Positions 42,249 through 53,757 of a stretch of DNA of 64,000 nucleotides are shown here, piece after piece. How positions within the stretch are numbered: position 1 is the first letter of the stretch; every line of letters starts with the position of its first letter. The translations under genes and the position numbers were made by a program. Below the pieces are notes generated by a model that saw only the letters and a list, made by a program, of their open reading frames with translations, did no database searches and was not told where the DNA came from. This stretch comes from an uncultured Alphaproteobacteria bacterium. GTDB taxonomy: Bacteria; Pseudomonadota; Alphaproteobacteria; Methylaequorales; Methylaequoraceae. The DNA lies in the NCBI GenBank assembly GCA_902617375.1, contig CACMWI010000002.1:127566-191565 (forward strand). Direction: 5' to 3'.

Positions 42249-43706
42249 ATGATTAAAGTTTTCTCGACCCTAACAATACTTTATTTTTTATCCTCATTTT
42301 TTAATGCGGAAAGCCATCCGCTGTCAGATAATTTTGCCGACTTAGTCGAAAGTAAATCGCCTAGTGTAGTCAACGTTTTTACGGTTCAAAAACCTCAAGA
42401 AACAAATAACAACCAAAATCCTCTAGAAGGTATACCTCCTCAATTCAGAGATTTTTTTAAAAATTTCCCGCCTGGCTTTCCTTTCGGTCCTCAACCTCAA
42501 CAGCCCAACCAACAAGAAAGTGAACGTCCTCAAGCTTTAGGTTCAGGCTTTGTGATTGATCAAACCGGATATATTGTTACAAATAATCACGTTATTGAAC
42601 AATCAAATCAAATTAAAGTTAAATTTCAGGATGACACTGAATTAGAAGCTAAATTAGTTGGAACTGATAAGCTTACCGATATAGCACTTCTCAAGGTAGA
42701 ACCAAAAGGTTCCTTACCTTACCTAAAGTTTGCAGATTCAGACAAAGCGAGAGTTGGGCACTCAGTTTTTGCAATTGGAAACCCTTTTGGTCTAGGCGGT
42801 ACTGTCACATCCGGGATAATTTCAGCCTTTAACAGAGATATTAATGCTGGTCCCTACGATAGTTTTATTCAAACAGACGCGTCCATAAACAGAGGTAACT
42901 CCGGAGGTCCACTTTTTAATTTAGAAGGAGAGGTTTTAGGAATAAATACTGCTATTTTTTCGCCCACTGGCGGAAGTGTTGGCATTGGTTTCTCAATTCC
43001 TGCAAATCTTGCAAAACCAATTATTGAACAGCTTAGAAAGTTTGGAAAAACTCAAAGGGGATGGCTTGGTGTAAGAATTCAAGAGCTCACACCTGAAATA
43101 GCTAAAAGTCTCGGACTTAGAAATGAAGATGGGGTGTTAATCTCAATGGTTAACCCTGGTGAACCAGCTGAAAAAGGTGGCCTGAAATCTGGAGACGTAA
43201 TTTTAGAATTTAATGGAAAAAAAATTAAAGATGTCAAATCGCTTCAAAGAACTGTTGCTGAATCTGTAGTTGAAAGTAAGGCAGAGGTGAAAGTTTGGAG
43301 AGACAAAAAGAAAAGATCGTTTACAGTTAAGCTTGGAGAGCTGGAAAAATTTAACGCAGCGGCTAAAGAGAAAGCCGATGATAATAAGGAAATTGTAAGC
43401 GATGAAATAGAGATAGATGATATTGGATTGAGACTTCTTGGTCTCAACAAAAATACTAGATCAAAATATAATATTTCTGAATCTGTTAAAGGTGTTGTTA
43501 TTACTGCAGTCAAAAGAGATTCATTTGCCGCCAAAGCGGGACTTAATGTTGGTAATGTAATTTCCAAGATTGCACAAAAAGACATTCAAGAACCATCCCA
43601 AGCTAAGAAAATATTTGATGATTTTATAAAGAAAGATGCCGATTCATTACTTTTACAAGTGTTTGAGGGCGAATTCTCAAGATTCCTAATTCTTAAACTA
43701 AAGTAA
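42249..43706 (+). CDS. degP: Periplasmic serine protease DegP/HtrA (Do family)
   Basis: Signal peptide (about 1-21). The trypsin-like domain has catalytic His114 (TNNHVIE), Asp144 (LTDIALLKV) and Ser218 (NRGNSGGPL). Two PDZ domains follow, the first from RGWLGVRIQELTPEIA near residue 268, the second around residues 395-480. A proline/glutamine-rich LA loop lies near residues 56-95. Length 485. Degrades or refolds damaged envelope proteins; the position after hflKC fits envelope stress. Confidence 0.95.
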   Translation: MIKVFSTLTILYFLSSFFNAESHPLSDNFADLVESKSPSVVNVFTVQKPQETNNNQNPLEGIPPQFRDFFKNFPPGFPFGPQPQQPNQQESERPQALGSGFVIDQTGYIVTNNHVIEQSNQIKVKFQDDTELEAKLVGTDKLTDIALLKVEPKGSLPYLKFADSDKARVGHSVFAIGNPFGLGGTVTSGIISAFNRDINAGPYDSFIQTDASINRGNSGGPLFNLEGEVLGINTAIFSPTGGSVGIGFSIPANLAKPIIEQLRKFGKTQRGWLGVRIQELTPEIAKSLGLRNEDGVLISMVNPGEPAEKGGLKSGDVILEFNGKKIKDVKSLQRTVAESVVESKAEVKVWRDKKKRSFTVKLGELEKFNAAAKEKADDNKEIVSDEIEIDDIGLRLLGLNKNTRSKYNISESVKGVVITAVKRDSFAAKAGLNVGNVISKIAQKDIQEPSQAKKIFDDFIKKDADSLLLQVFEGEFSRFLILKLK

Positions 43707-43710
43707 AGAA

Positions 43711-44607
43711 TTGTATCCATTAGCAATTTTAATTGGTGGACCAACAGCAACCCAAAAAACCAGACTTGCTTATGAAATTCAAAAAAAATTACCAAGCATA
43801 ATCATTAATTCAGACAGTATGCAAGTCTATAAGGATTTAGCTTCACTTACAAATGCTCCATCTAATGAAGAAATAAGAAAATACTCTTGCAATTTATTTA
43901 AGTTTATAGAGTATCCTGAAAAATGTAACGTAGGTTTTTGGTTTACAAACGTTATGCAAGTATTGTCACAAGCAAAAGAAAAAATCCCTATTTTTGTTGG
44001 AGGTACTGGATTATACCTTGAAAGCTTGTATGGCAAAATTAACGAAATCCCAAAGATACCTGTAAGAGTTGAAACAAAAATCAAAAAATTGCATGAAAAA
44101 CACGGAAATTCAGTTTTTTTTAGAAAACTTGAGCAAGTTGATGAAATATATTCTAAAAAGATTTCAAGAAATGATACACAAAGATTATTAAGAGCAATAA
44201 CTGTTAAAATAGCTACTGGAAAAAATTTAACATATTGGCATGGTAAAGTTTCAAAAAAAGTATTTAAAAAAATCATCTATCTAACAATTTCTGTTGATCG
44301 AGGTAAACTTTATAAAAGTATAGATGATAGGTGTTTAAAAATAATGAATTCTAATGCTGTGAATGAGATTTCAAGTTTTCTAAAAAAAAAAAAAAAAATC
44401 GATCATCCTCTTCATAAATCTATTGGTTTTAGTATTATTGAGGAATATTTAATGGGAATCAAAACATTTAAAGAATCCCTCGATTTGTTTAGACAAGAAA
44501 CTAGAAGATATGCCAAAAGACAAATTACTTGGTTTAGAAATAGACCAAAGGAAGCTATTGAAATGAATTTTTCTGATGCAAAAAAATACTTACTAAAAAA
44601 TATTTAA
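43711..44607 (+). CDS. miaA: tRNA dimethylallyltransferase MiaA
   Basis: Adds a dimethylallyl group to A37 of UNN-reading tRNAs. The P-loop is ILIGGPTATQKTRLA (6-20; Gln replaces the usual Gly/Ser before Lys-Thr), followed by IINSDSMQVYKDL and FVGGTGLYLESL, and QITWFRNR near the C-terminus is typical. The start is TTG at 43711, four bases after degP; no ATG exists early enough to keep the P-loop strand. The C-terminus contains a 14-A run at 44385-44398, a possible slippage site. Confidence 0.9.
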   Translation: MYPLAILIGGPTATQKTRLAYEIQKKLPSIIINSDSMQVYKDLASLTNAPSNEEIRKYSCNLFKFIEYPEKCNVGFWFTNVMQVLSQAKEKIPIFVGGTGLYLESLYGKINEIPKIPVRVETKIKKLHEKHGNSVFFRKLEQVDEIYSKKISRNDTQRLLRAITVKIATGKNLTYWHGKVSKKVFKKIIYLTISVDRGKLYKSIDDRCLKIMNSNAVNEISSFLKKKKKIDHPLHKSIGFSIIEEYLMGIKTFKESLDLFRQETRRYAKRQITWFRNRPKEAIEMNFSDAKKYLLKNI

Positions 44608-44650
44608 ATTTTTTGGTGTTTAAAGAATGTTTTTGGTTTAACTTATTATT

Positions 44651-46411
44651 ATGATGAAAAAGTTATCAGGCGCAAGAATAGTTATTGAAGCATTAATCCA
44701 AGAAAATGTTAAAGTAATTTTCGGTTATCCAGGAGGTGCTGTACTTCCAATTTATGATGAGTTGTTTAAACAGAATAAAATAAGGCATATTCTTGTAAGA
44801 CATGAACAAGCAGCCGTTCACGCCGCTGAGGGCTACGCAAGATCAACTGGTAAAGTAGGTGTTGTCTTAGTAACATCTGGCCCAGGAGCTACCAATACGG
44901 TTACAGGTTTAACAGATGCTATGATGGATTCAGTTCCAGTAGTTTGTATTTCTGGTCAAGTTCCTACACACATGATAGGAAATGATGCTTTTCAAGAGGC
45001 TGATATTGTAGGCATAACCAGACCGTGTACAAAACACAATTACTTGGTAAAAGAAATATCAAAGTTAGCTGAATCAATTCATTCTGCTTTTCATATTGCC
45101 AAGAACGGTAGGCCCGGCCCCGTTTTAGTTGATATACCCAAAGATATACAAACATTTGAAACAAAATATGGAGGAAAAAAGCATACAAAAAGTGTTTCAT
45201 TTTATAAACCCAACACAAAACCGTCACTCGACACAATTGTTAAGTTTGTAAATCTTCTAGTAAAATCAAAGAAACCGATTTTTTACGTTGGGGGAGGTGT
45301 TATAAACTCTGGATCAAGAGCTTCTCTATACCTGAAGAAATTACTAAAAATAACTGGTTATCCTTGCACACAAACACTTATGGGTCTTGGAGCAACCCCA
45401 ACTTCAGACGATCAGTTTATAGGAATGTTGGGTATGCACGGAACGTACGAGGCTAATTTATCCATGAATAAATCAGACTTGATGATTTGTATTGGGGCTA
45501 GATTTGATGATAGAATAACGGGAAAAGTTTCTGGCTTTTCTCCAAAATCAAAGAAAGTTCACCTAGATATAGATGCATCTTCATTTAATAAAAGTGTAAA
45601 CGTTGACCTTTTGATTCAGGGAGATTTATCTAAAATATTGGAAATGACTCTCAAATTTATAGAAAATAAAAGAATATCTTTTAGCAAAGAAAAAATATCT
45701 GCATGGTGGAATCAAATTAATAAATGGAGAGCGAAGAATTGCTTAAATTATAAGAATTCTAGATCAATCATTAAGCCACAGTATGCATTACAAAGACTAG
45801 ATTCTCTGACTAAACATTTAGATCCATTTATAACAACCGAAGTTGGTCAGCATCAAATGTGGGCTGCTCAATTTCTCACATTTAATAAACCTAAACATTG
45901 GATGACGTCAGGTGGGTTAGGTACGATGGGTTATGGATTGCCCGCAGCTATGGGTGTGCAGATTGCACATCCAAAAGATTTAGTTATAGATGTTGCTGGT
46001 GAAGCCTCCATACTTATGAACATCCAAGAAATGTCAACAATTAAACAGTATAGATTGCCTGTAAAAATTTTTATTCTTAATAATCATTACATGGGTATGG
46101 TCAGACAATGGCAAGAGCTACTTCATGGGAATAGACTTTCAGAGTCATATATGGATTCACTTCCAGATTTTGTAAAACTTGCTGAATCATTTGGAGCAAC
46201 AGGACTTCGTGTTAGCAAACCTGGAGAAATGGATGATCTAATAAAAGAAATGATCAAAATAAAAGGACCAGTAATTTGCGATGTCGTGGTCGACCCAAAA
46301 GAAAATTGTTTCCCAATGATACCTTCAGGTTCTACACATGACCAAATGCTTCTTGGTCCGAATGATAAATTAGAGGGAGAAATTTCAGAAGAAGGAATGG
46401 TTCTTGTTTAG
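44651..46411 (+). CDS. ilvB: Acetolactate synthase, catalytic subunit
   Basis: TPP- and FAD-dependent enzyme for the first common step of valine, leucine and isoleucine synthesis. It shows FGYPGGAVLPIYDEL (22-36), RHEQAAVHAAEGYARSTG (the catalytic Glu), TSGPGATNTVTGL and the TPP motif DVAGEASILMNIQE near residue 451, where the usual GDA/GDGS is GEAS. Length 586. It starts the run ilvB-ilvH-ilvC-leuA; 43 bases after miaA and no attenuator or leader peptide is visible. Confidence 0.96.
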   Translation: MMKKLSGARIVIEALIQENVKVIFGYPGGAVLPIYDELFKQNKIRHILVRHEQAAVHAAEGYARSTGKVGVVLVTSGPGATNTVTGLTDAMMDSVPVVCISGQVPTHMIGNDAFQEADIVGITRPCTKHNYLVKEISKLAESIHSAFHIAKNGRPGPVLVDIPKDIQTFETKYGGKKHTKSVSFYKPNTKPSLDTIVKFVNLLVKSKKPIFYVGGGVINSGSRASLYLKKLLKITGYPCTQTLMGLGATPTSDDQFIGMLGMHGTYEANLSMNKSDLMICIGARFDDRITGKVSGFSPKSKKVHLDIDASSFNKSVNVDLLIQGDLSKILEMTLKFIENKRISFSKEKISAWWNQINKWRAKNCLNYKNSRSIIKPQYALQRLDSLTKHLDPFITTEVGQHQMWAAQFLTFNKPKHWMTSGGLGTMGYGLPAAMGVQIAHPKDLVIDVAGEASILMNIQEMSTIKQYRLPVKIFILNNHYMGMVRQWQELLHGNRLSESYMDSLPDFVKLAESFGATGLRVSKPGEMDDLIKEMIKIKGPVICDVVVDPKENCFPMIPSGSTHDQMLLGPNDKLEGEISEEGMVLV

Positions 46412-46420
46412 TATGCTGTA

Positions 46421-46933
46421 ATGACAGAATCTCATTCCAAACATATTCTCTCAATTATGGTTGATAACGAACCAGGAGTTTTGGCAAGGATTGTAGGGCT
46501 TTTTTCTGGAAGAGGATATAACATTGAAAGTTTATCTGTATCAGAAGTTGATTCTGATAGATTTTTGTCTAGAGTAACTGTCGTAACTTCAGGAACAAAA
46601 AATATTATAGATCAAATTAAAGCTCAAGTAAGAAAACTCATTCCTGTTCACAATTTAATAGATATAACGGAGTTAAAAAGTTTTATAGGAAAAGAGTTGA
46701 TTTTAATGAAATTGGATATAAAACAGAATACAGTTTTAAAAATCCACAAACATATAAAAAATATTGGAGCGAAGATTTTATTTGAAGATAAAACTGTAAT
46801 AATAATAGAATTTTCAGGAACTCCAACTGAAATTTCCAGTTTGATAAAAAAAATGAAGGTGTATAATATTGTTGAGTTAACTAGATCGGGCCTAGTATCA
46901 ATGGCATTAGGTAAAGATTACATAAGAAGATAA
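46421..46933 (+). CDS. ilvH: Acetolactate synthase, regulatory subunit
   Basis: ACT-domain subunit conferring valine feedback on IlvB. HILSIMVDNEPGVLARIVGLFSGRGYNIESL (landmarks NEPGVLARI and GRGYNIESL) is the ACT effector site; the C-terminal domain ends with ELTRSGLVSMALGKD. Length 170. Lies 9 bases after ilvB and 9 before ilvC. Confidence 0.97.
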   Translation: MTESHSKHILSIMVDNEPGVLARIVGLFSGRGYNIESLSVSEVDSDRFLSRVTVVTSGTKNIIDQIKAQVRKLIPVHNLIDITELKSFIGKELILMKLDIKQNTVLKIHKHIKNIGAKILFEDKTVIIIEFSGTPTEISSLIKKMKVYNIVELTRSGLVSMALGKDYIRR

Positions 46934-47962
<1,029 letters not shown>

Positions 47963-47974
47963 TATCTAATAAGT

Positions 47975-49555
47975 ATGAAAAAAAATAGAATAATAATTTT
48001 TGACACCACTCTAAGAGATGGGGAGCAATCAGCTGGTGCTTCGATGTCTATAGAAGATAAAGTTGAGATCGCAACAAAACTTAATGAAATGAAAGTTGAT
48101 ATTATCGAAGCTGGATTTCCATTTGCATCAAAAGGTGATTTTCAAGCAGTAAAAAAAGTATCCGAGATATCTACTCATTCAATTATATGTGGTTTAGCAA
48201 GAGCTCAGGACAAAGATATAGATACTGCTGGTGAAGCACTTGCTCCGGCAGAAAAAAAAAGGATACATACCTTTATTTCCACAAGTGACTTGCATATGAA
48301 ATATAAGCTGAGAATGTCGAAAAAAGAGGTACTTGAATCGATTAAGAAAAGTATTGCTAGAGCCTCAAAATATACCTCTGACATCGAGTGGTCACCCGAA
48401 GATGCCTCAAGGACTAACCTCGACTTTCTCTACAAAAGTATTGAAGTAGCAATTAGTTCTGGCGCAACGACTGTTAACATTCCAGATACAGTGGGTTATG
48501 CGATACCAAAAGAGTTCGCATCTTTGATTAAAAAAATTAAAAATAATGTTTCAAACATTGATAAGGCCGTAATTTCAGTTCATTGTCATAATGATCTAGG
48601 CCTAGCAGTATCAAATTCTTTGTCTGCTATAATAGAAGGAGCAAGACAGGTTGAGTGTACAGTAAATGGAATTGGTGAAAGAGCTGGTAATGCTGCTTTA
48701 GAAGAAATAGTAATGTGTCTTAAGACTAGAGCTGACAAGCTCCCTTTTTACACAGATATTAATACTAAGAAAATAACTGTTATATCTCATCTTGTTTCAA
48801 CAATAACCGGTTTTCCAGTTCAACCAAATAAAGCAATAGTTGGAAAGAACGCCTTTGCCCACGAATCAGGAATTCATCAAGATGGTATGTTAAAAAATGC
48901 TAATACTTATGAGATTATTACACCAGAATCAATAGGACTGTCCTCTTCTGAACTAGTCTTAGGCAAACATTCGGGAAGACACGCATTTAAAGTCAAACTT
49001 AATGAATTAGGATATGATTTCGATGAAAGAAATATTAATAAACTTTTTAAGCAGTTTAAAAATTTAGCTGATAAGAAAAAACAAGTTTTTGAAGAAGATT
49101 TATACGCAATGGTAGAAAGCGAAAAGAATTTTCAAAAAAAGATGCCAATTAATTTAATTGATCTTTCGTTAAAGTGTGGTCAAGGTAAAAATGCAGAAGC
49201 AAAATTAAAATTAGAAATCTTTGGAGAAAAAAAGTTAATAAAGGAAGTTGGAAATGGGCCTATCGACGCAATTTTTAATGCCTTAAAAGCTTTAATTCCA
49301 AATAAGGCTAATTTGATTGTTTATCAGGTTAATGCGATTACAAAAGGTACGGATGCGCAAGCAGAGGTTAATGTTAGACTAGAGGAAAAGTCAATTTCTG
49401 TTCAAGGACAAGGAAGCGATATCGATACAATGGTTGCTTCTGCCAAAGCTTACATAAATGCAATGAATAAGCTTATACTGAAAAGAAAAAGAGCAAATGA
49501 CTCTAAATCAGTTTTTCAAACATCAAACGAGAAACTAAATAAGCATGTGATTTAA
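47975..49555 (+). CDS. leuA: 2-isopropylmalate synthase
   Basis: Condenses 2-ketoisovalerate with acetyl-CoA, committing to leucine. The HMGL-like barrel has FDTTLRDGEQSAGASMS (9-25), SVHCHNDLGLAVSNSL with metal-binding His residues and NGIGERAGNAALEE. The C-terminal LeuA allosteric domain (about 400-505) is present, so leucine feedback is expected. Length 526. Last gene of the ilv-leu block. Confidence 0.96.
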   Translation: MKKNRIIIFDTTLRDGEQSAGASMSIEDKVEIATKLNEMKVDIIEAGFPFASKGDFQAVKKVSEISTHSIICGLARAQDKDIDTAGEALAPAEKKRIHTFISTSDLHMKYKLRMSKKEVLESIKKSIARASKYTSDIEWSPEDASRTNLDFLYKSIEVAISSGATTVNIPDTVGYAIPKEFASLIKKIKNNVSNIDKAVISVHCHNDLGLAVSNSLSAIIEGARQVECTVNGIGERAGNAALEEIVMCLKTRADKLPFYTDINTKKITVISHLVSTITGFPVQPNKAIVGKNAFAHESGIHQDGMLKNANTYEIITPESIGLSSSELVLGKHSGRHAFKVKLNELGYDFDERNINKLFKQFKNLADKKKQVFEEDLYAMVESEKNFQKKMPINLIDLSLKCGQGKNAEAKLKLEIFGEKKLIKEVGNGPIDAIFNALKALIPNKANLIVYQVNAITKGTDAQAEVNVRLEEKSISVQGQGSDIDTMVASAKAYINAMNKLILKRKRANDSKSVFQTSNEKLNKHVI

Positions 49556-49593
49556 TTTATTGATTTTTGTGGATTTTGCATGTAAAAAATTAA

Positions 49594-50640
<1,047 letters not shown>

Positions 50641-50643
50641 CTT

Positions 50644-51483
50644 ATGATAAACAAGTCGTCCTTTGGCAGAGGATTTAATTCTAGCATTCTTAATAGCTAT
50701 GTTTTGAGTGTCCTACTCTGTATTTTCTTTTCTATAACACTTTTTGTACTTTCAGTGATTGATGCAGCAACAATTAAGTTTTTAAGATTTTCAACAATTT
50801 CTTTTAGTAAACCAATTTTCATTTTAGTGGGTAAGCCCTTTCAAATTTTTAATAATTCATTAATTTACATTAACGAAACCATGCTAGCAAAAGAGAAAAA
50901 CTTAGTATTGTTAAAAGAAAACAAAAAGTTAGCCAAAGAATTAGATAATAAAAATTTTTTGTTACTTGAAAATCAAAGATTGAAAAATTTATTGAAGGTC
51001 CAAGAAGTTGATTATGTTAAAAAAATAACAGCTAGAATTTTAATTGATGCTTACAAAGATGCTGGATCTTTAATTTATATAGATGTTGGAAAAAAAGATG
51101 GCTTGAAAATTAATGATCTTGTTTTTAATGAAAAAGGTTTGTTGGGAAGAATAATCGAGTTAGGACAAAATTCTTCAAAAGTTCTTACAATTTTTGACGA
51201 AAATTCTGTTGTTCCAGTAGTTTCGGTCAACACTAAAAAATCTTTCTTTGTACAAGGAGGAAATAGAAGATTGGAGCTAAAGCATATAGAAAAAAAATTT
51301 AGTCTAAAACACGGTGAAATTGTAGTTTCTACCGATGCCGCTGGATATTTTAAAGAAGGGATAAAAATTGGAAGAGTTGTAAAAACTTTAAATGAAGTTT
51401 TTGTGTTGCCATTTGCAAAAAAAACAGATTCAATTTATGTTAATGTTTTAATATATAATTTTACAAATGTATTTGAAGATTAG
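50644..51483 (+). CDS. mreC: Rod-shape protein MreC
   Basis: Bitopic protein linking MreB to periplasmic wall synthases. One helix (about 17-39), a coiled coil (about 75-115, KEKNLVLLKENKKLAKELDN) and the beta-barrel domain with DAYKDAGSLIYIDVGKKDGL, GLLGRIIELGQNSSKVLTI and DENSVVPV. Length 279. Three bases after mreB. Confidence 0.93.
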   Translation: MINKSSFGRGFNSSILNSYVLSVLLCIFFSITLFVLSVIDAATIKFLRFSTISFSKPIFILVGKPFQIFNNSLIYINETMLAKEKNLVLLKENKKLAKELDNKNFLLLENQRLKNLLKVQEVDYVKKITARILIDAYKDAGSLIYIDVGKKDGLKINDLVFNEKGLLGRIIELGQNSSKVLTIFDENSVVPVVSVNTKKSFFVQGGNRRLELKHIEKKFSLKHGEIVVSTDAAGYFKEGIKIGRVVKTLNEVFVLPFAKKTDSIYVNVLIYNFTNVFED

Positions 51484-51494
51484 GTAAATCATTT

Positions 51495-51968
51495 ATGCTT
51501 TATAATTTGGTGTTCAGATCGATACCGTATTTATTTGTTTTATTTTTCATTTTTTTTGAGTCTACACCTAATTATTTTTTTGAAGATGAAATAATAAAAC
51601 CTTATATGTTTTTTACAATTTTTTACTGTTGGATTTACACTAACTTTAAACAGTTTTCACCCATATCAATTTTTTTTTTAAGTACACTTTATGATCTCAT
51701 ACAAGGCGGAGTTTTAGGAATTACTTGTTTGTTTTTTTTGTTGTTACATTATTCTCGCAGAAGAAAATTTAATGATTTAATTTCAAATGACTTTAAAGAA
51801 ACTTGGATTAAATACATACTTGGTTTCACGGCTTACATATTTATTATTTCATTAACAATAATTTTCTTCAGCGAGAATCAGATAGTTATAAAGAATTTAG
51901 CTCTCAGTTTTATTTTTAGCATTGCGCTATTCCCTTTATTTTTTTATATAGTTGATAAGCTAAGCTAA
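51495..51968 (+). CDS. mreD: Rod-shape membrane protein MreD
   Basis: 157 residues with five to six hydrophobic helices; FLSTLYDLIQGGVLGITCLFFLLLHY (landmark LYDLIQGGVLGI) is the MreD core motif. Called from topology, this motif and its position between mreC and mrdA. Confidence 0.88.
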   Translation: MLYNLVFRSIPYLFVLFFIFFESTPNYFFEDEIIKPYMFFTIFYCWIYTNFKQFSPISIFFLSTLYDLIQGGVLGITCLFFLLLHYSRRRKFNDLISNDFKETWIKYILGFTAYIFIISLTIIFFSENQIVIKNLALSFIFSIALFPLFFYIVDKLS

Positions 51969-51984
51969 AGATTCAGAACTTATA

Positions 51985-53754
51985 ATGAGTAGAGAAGTAA
52001 ATTTTGAAAAAAAAATTAAAAGAAGAGCTCTTATACTTGGACTCTCAAAAACCTTTTTTACTTTTTTAGTTTTTGGTAAACTTTTTTATTTACAAATTCT
52101 TCAAAAATCTAAATACGGAAAATTATCTGACACAAACAGAATAAAATTAAAAATTGTTTATCCAGAAAGGGGAATAATTTTTGATTTATATGATAAACCC
52201 ATAGCTTCTAATAGGATCGATTATCAATTAAGTATATTTAAAGATAAGAAAAATTTAGTTTATGATTATGTGAAAAAACTTAGAGGTCATATAAATTTTT
52301 CTGAAATGGACCTGGAATCAATTAAAAGTAACTCAAATGAACAAGACCTTTCAGACTTCATTACTATTAAAAGAAATTTGAGCTGGAATGAGCTTGAATT
52401 TTTTGAATTTATGAAAAATAAATTTCCTTTCTTAATTATTACTAAAGAAAAAGTTAGGAACTATGAAAACGATTTAATATTTTCACATGTACTTGGTTAT
52501 GTCGGCTTTAAAAAGAATGTTACTAAAAAGAAATTGTCAAACCTTAAAGTTGGAATTGCAGGAGTTGAAAAAAAACTAGACTCAAAGCTCTTGGGTAAAG
52601 ATGGTTGGATTAAATTCGAGACTGACTCTAAAGGAGCTGTCAAAAAAGAGCTGAATAAAAAATATGCAGTACCTGGTGGGAACATTAAAACAAATCTAAT
52701 AAGTGAGATACAAAATAAAGCATCTGAAGAAATGCGAGGAATCAGAGGTGCAGTTGTAATGATTAATTGTCAGAATGGGGGTGTAAATTGTTTATACTCA
52801 TCACCTTCTTTTAATAATAATGAATTTAGCGATGGTGTTAGTTTAAAAAAATGGAATAAATTATTGGCTGACGAATTTAATCCTCTCCTTAATAGGTGTA
52901 TTGCAGGTCTTTATTCACCTGGATCAACCTACAAATTAGTTACAGCGTTACATGCTATTGAAAATCAAAAATTTAATAAGAATAAAAAGTTTTTATGCTC
53001 TGGGCATGTATCTTTTGGAAATAGAAAATTTCATTGTTGGAAGAAAGAAGGTCATGGATATGTAAATTTACATGAAGCTATTGAAAAATCTTGCGATTGT
53101 TACTTTTATAACTTAGCTAAAACCGTAAATATAGACGATCTTGCAAAATTTTCAAATTTGTTTTCATATGGACAAAGAACAGGTATTGATATTCCAAATG
53201 AGTTAAAAGGCATTATGCCTGATAGAAAATGGAAAATCAAAAATAGAAACGAAAAATGGCAAAAAGGTGAAACCCTAAACACTGTTATTGGTCAAGGATT
53301 TATGTTGTCAACTCCCCTTCAAATAACATTGATGACAGCAAGAATTGCAACGGGGAAAAAAATAATACCTACTATTATTACAAATAAAAAAGAGTTTGAA
53401 AATTTAAATATTAGTAATGAAAATTTAGAATTTATCAAATCCTCAATGTTTTCAGTTGTAAATAGTAGTACTGGAACGGCATTCAATTCCAAACTACGTG
53501 GTAATTATAAAATGGCTGGCAAGACCGGGACTTCGCAAGTAAGAAGAATAAGTTTAGAGGAGAGGGAGGATGGTGTAATCAAAAATGAAGAGTTGAACTA
53601 TAAACTAAGAGATCATTCAATATTTACATGTTTTGCACCTTTTGACAAACCAAAGTATTCACTTTCAGTAATTGCAGAACATATGGGAAGCGGTTCAAAA
53701 GTTGCTGCTCCTATTGCTAAAAGAATAATGGAATTAGCGTTAAACAAATACTAA
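51985..53754 (+). CDS. mrdA: Elongation transpeptidase PBP2
   Basis: Class B penicillin-binding protein for lateral wall growth. One N-terminal helix (about 15-37), pedestal starting YPERGIIFDLYDKPIASN, and transpeptidase motifs STYK (nucleophile Ser314), SCD (369-371) and KTGTSQ near residue 507. Length 589. Works with RodA, encoded 3 bases downstream. Confidence 0.95.
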   Translation: MSREVNFEKKIKRRALILGLSKTFFTFLVFGKLFYLQILQKSKYGKLSDTNRIKLKIVYPERGIIFDLYDKPIASNRIDYQLSIFKDKKNLVYDYVKKLRGHINFSEMDLESIKSNSNEQDLSDFITIKRNLSWNELEFFEFMKNKFPFLIITKEKVRNYENDLIFSHVLGYVGFKKNVTKKKLSNLKVGIAGVEKKLDSKLLGKDGWIKFETDSKGAVKKELNKKYAVPGGNIKTNLISEIQNKASEEMRGIRGAVVMINCQNGGVNCLYSSPSFNNNEFSDGVSLKKWNKLLADEFNPLLNRCIAGLYSPGSTYKLVTALHAIENQKFNKNKKFLCSGHVSFGNRKFHCWKKEGHGYVNLHEAIEKSCDCYFYNLAKTVNIDDLAKFSNLFSYGQRTGIDIPNELKGIMPDRKWKIKNRNEKWQKGETLNTVIGQGFMLSTPLQITLMTARIATGKKIIPTIITNKKEFENLNISNENLEFIKSSMFSVVNSSTGTAFNSKLRGNYKMAGKTGTSQVRRISLEEREDGVIKNEELNYKLRDHSIFTCFAPFDKPKYSLSVIAEHMGSGSKVAAPIAKRIMELALNKY

Positions 53755-53757
53755 AAA

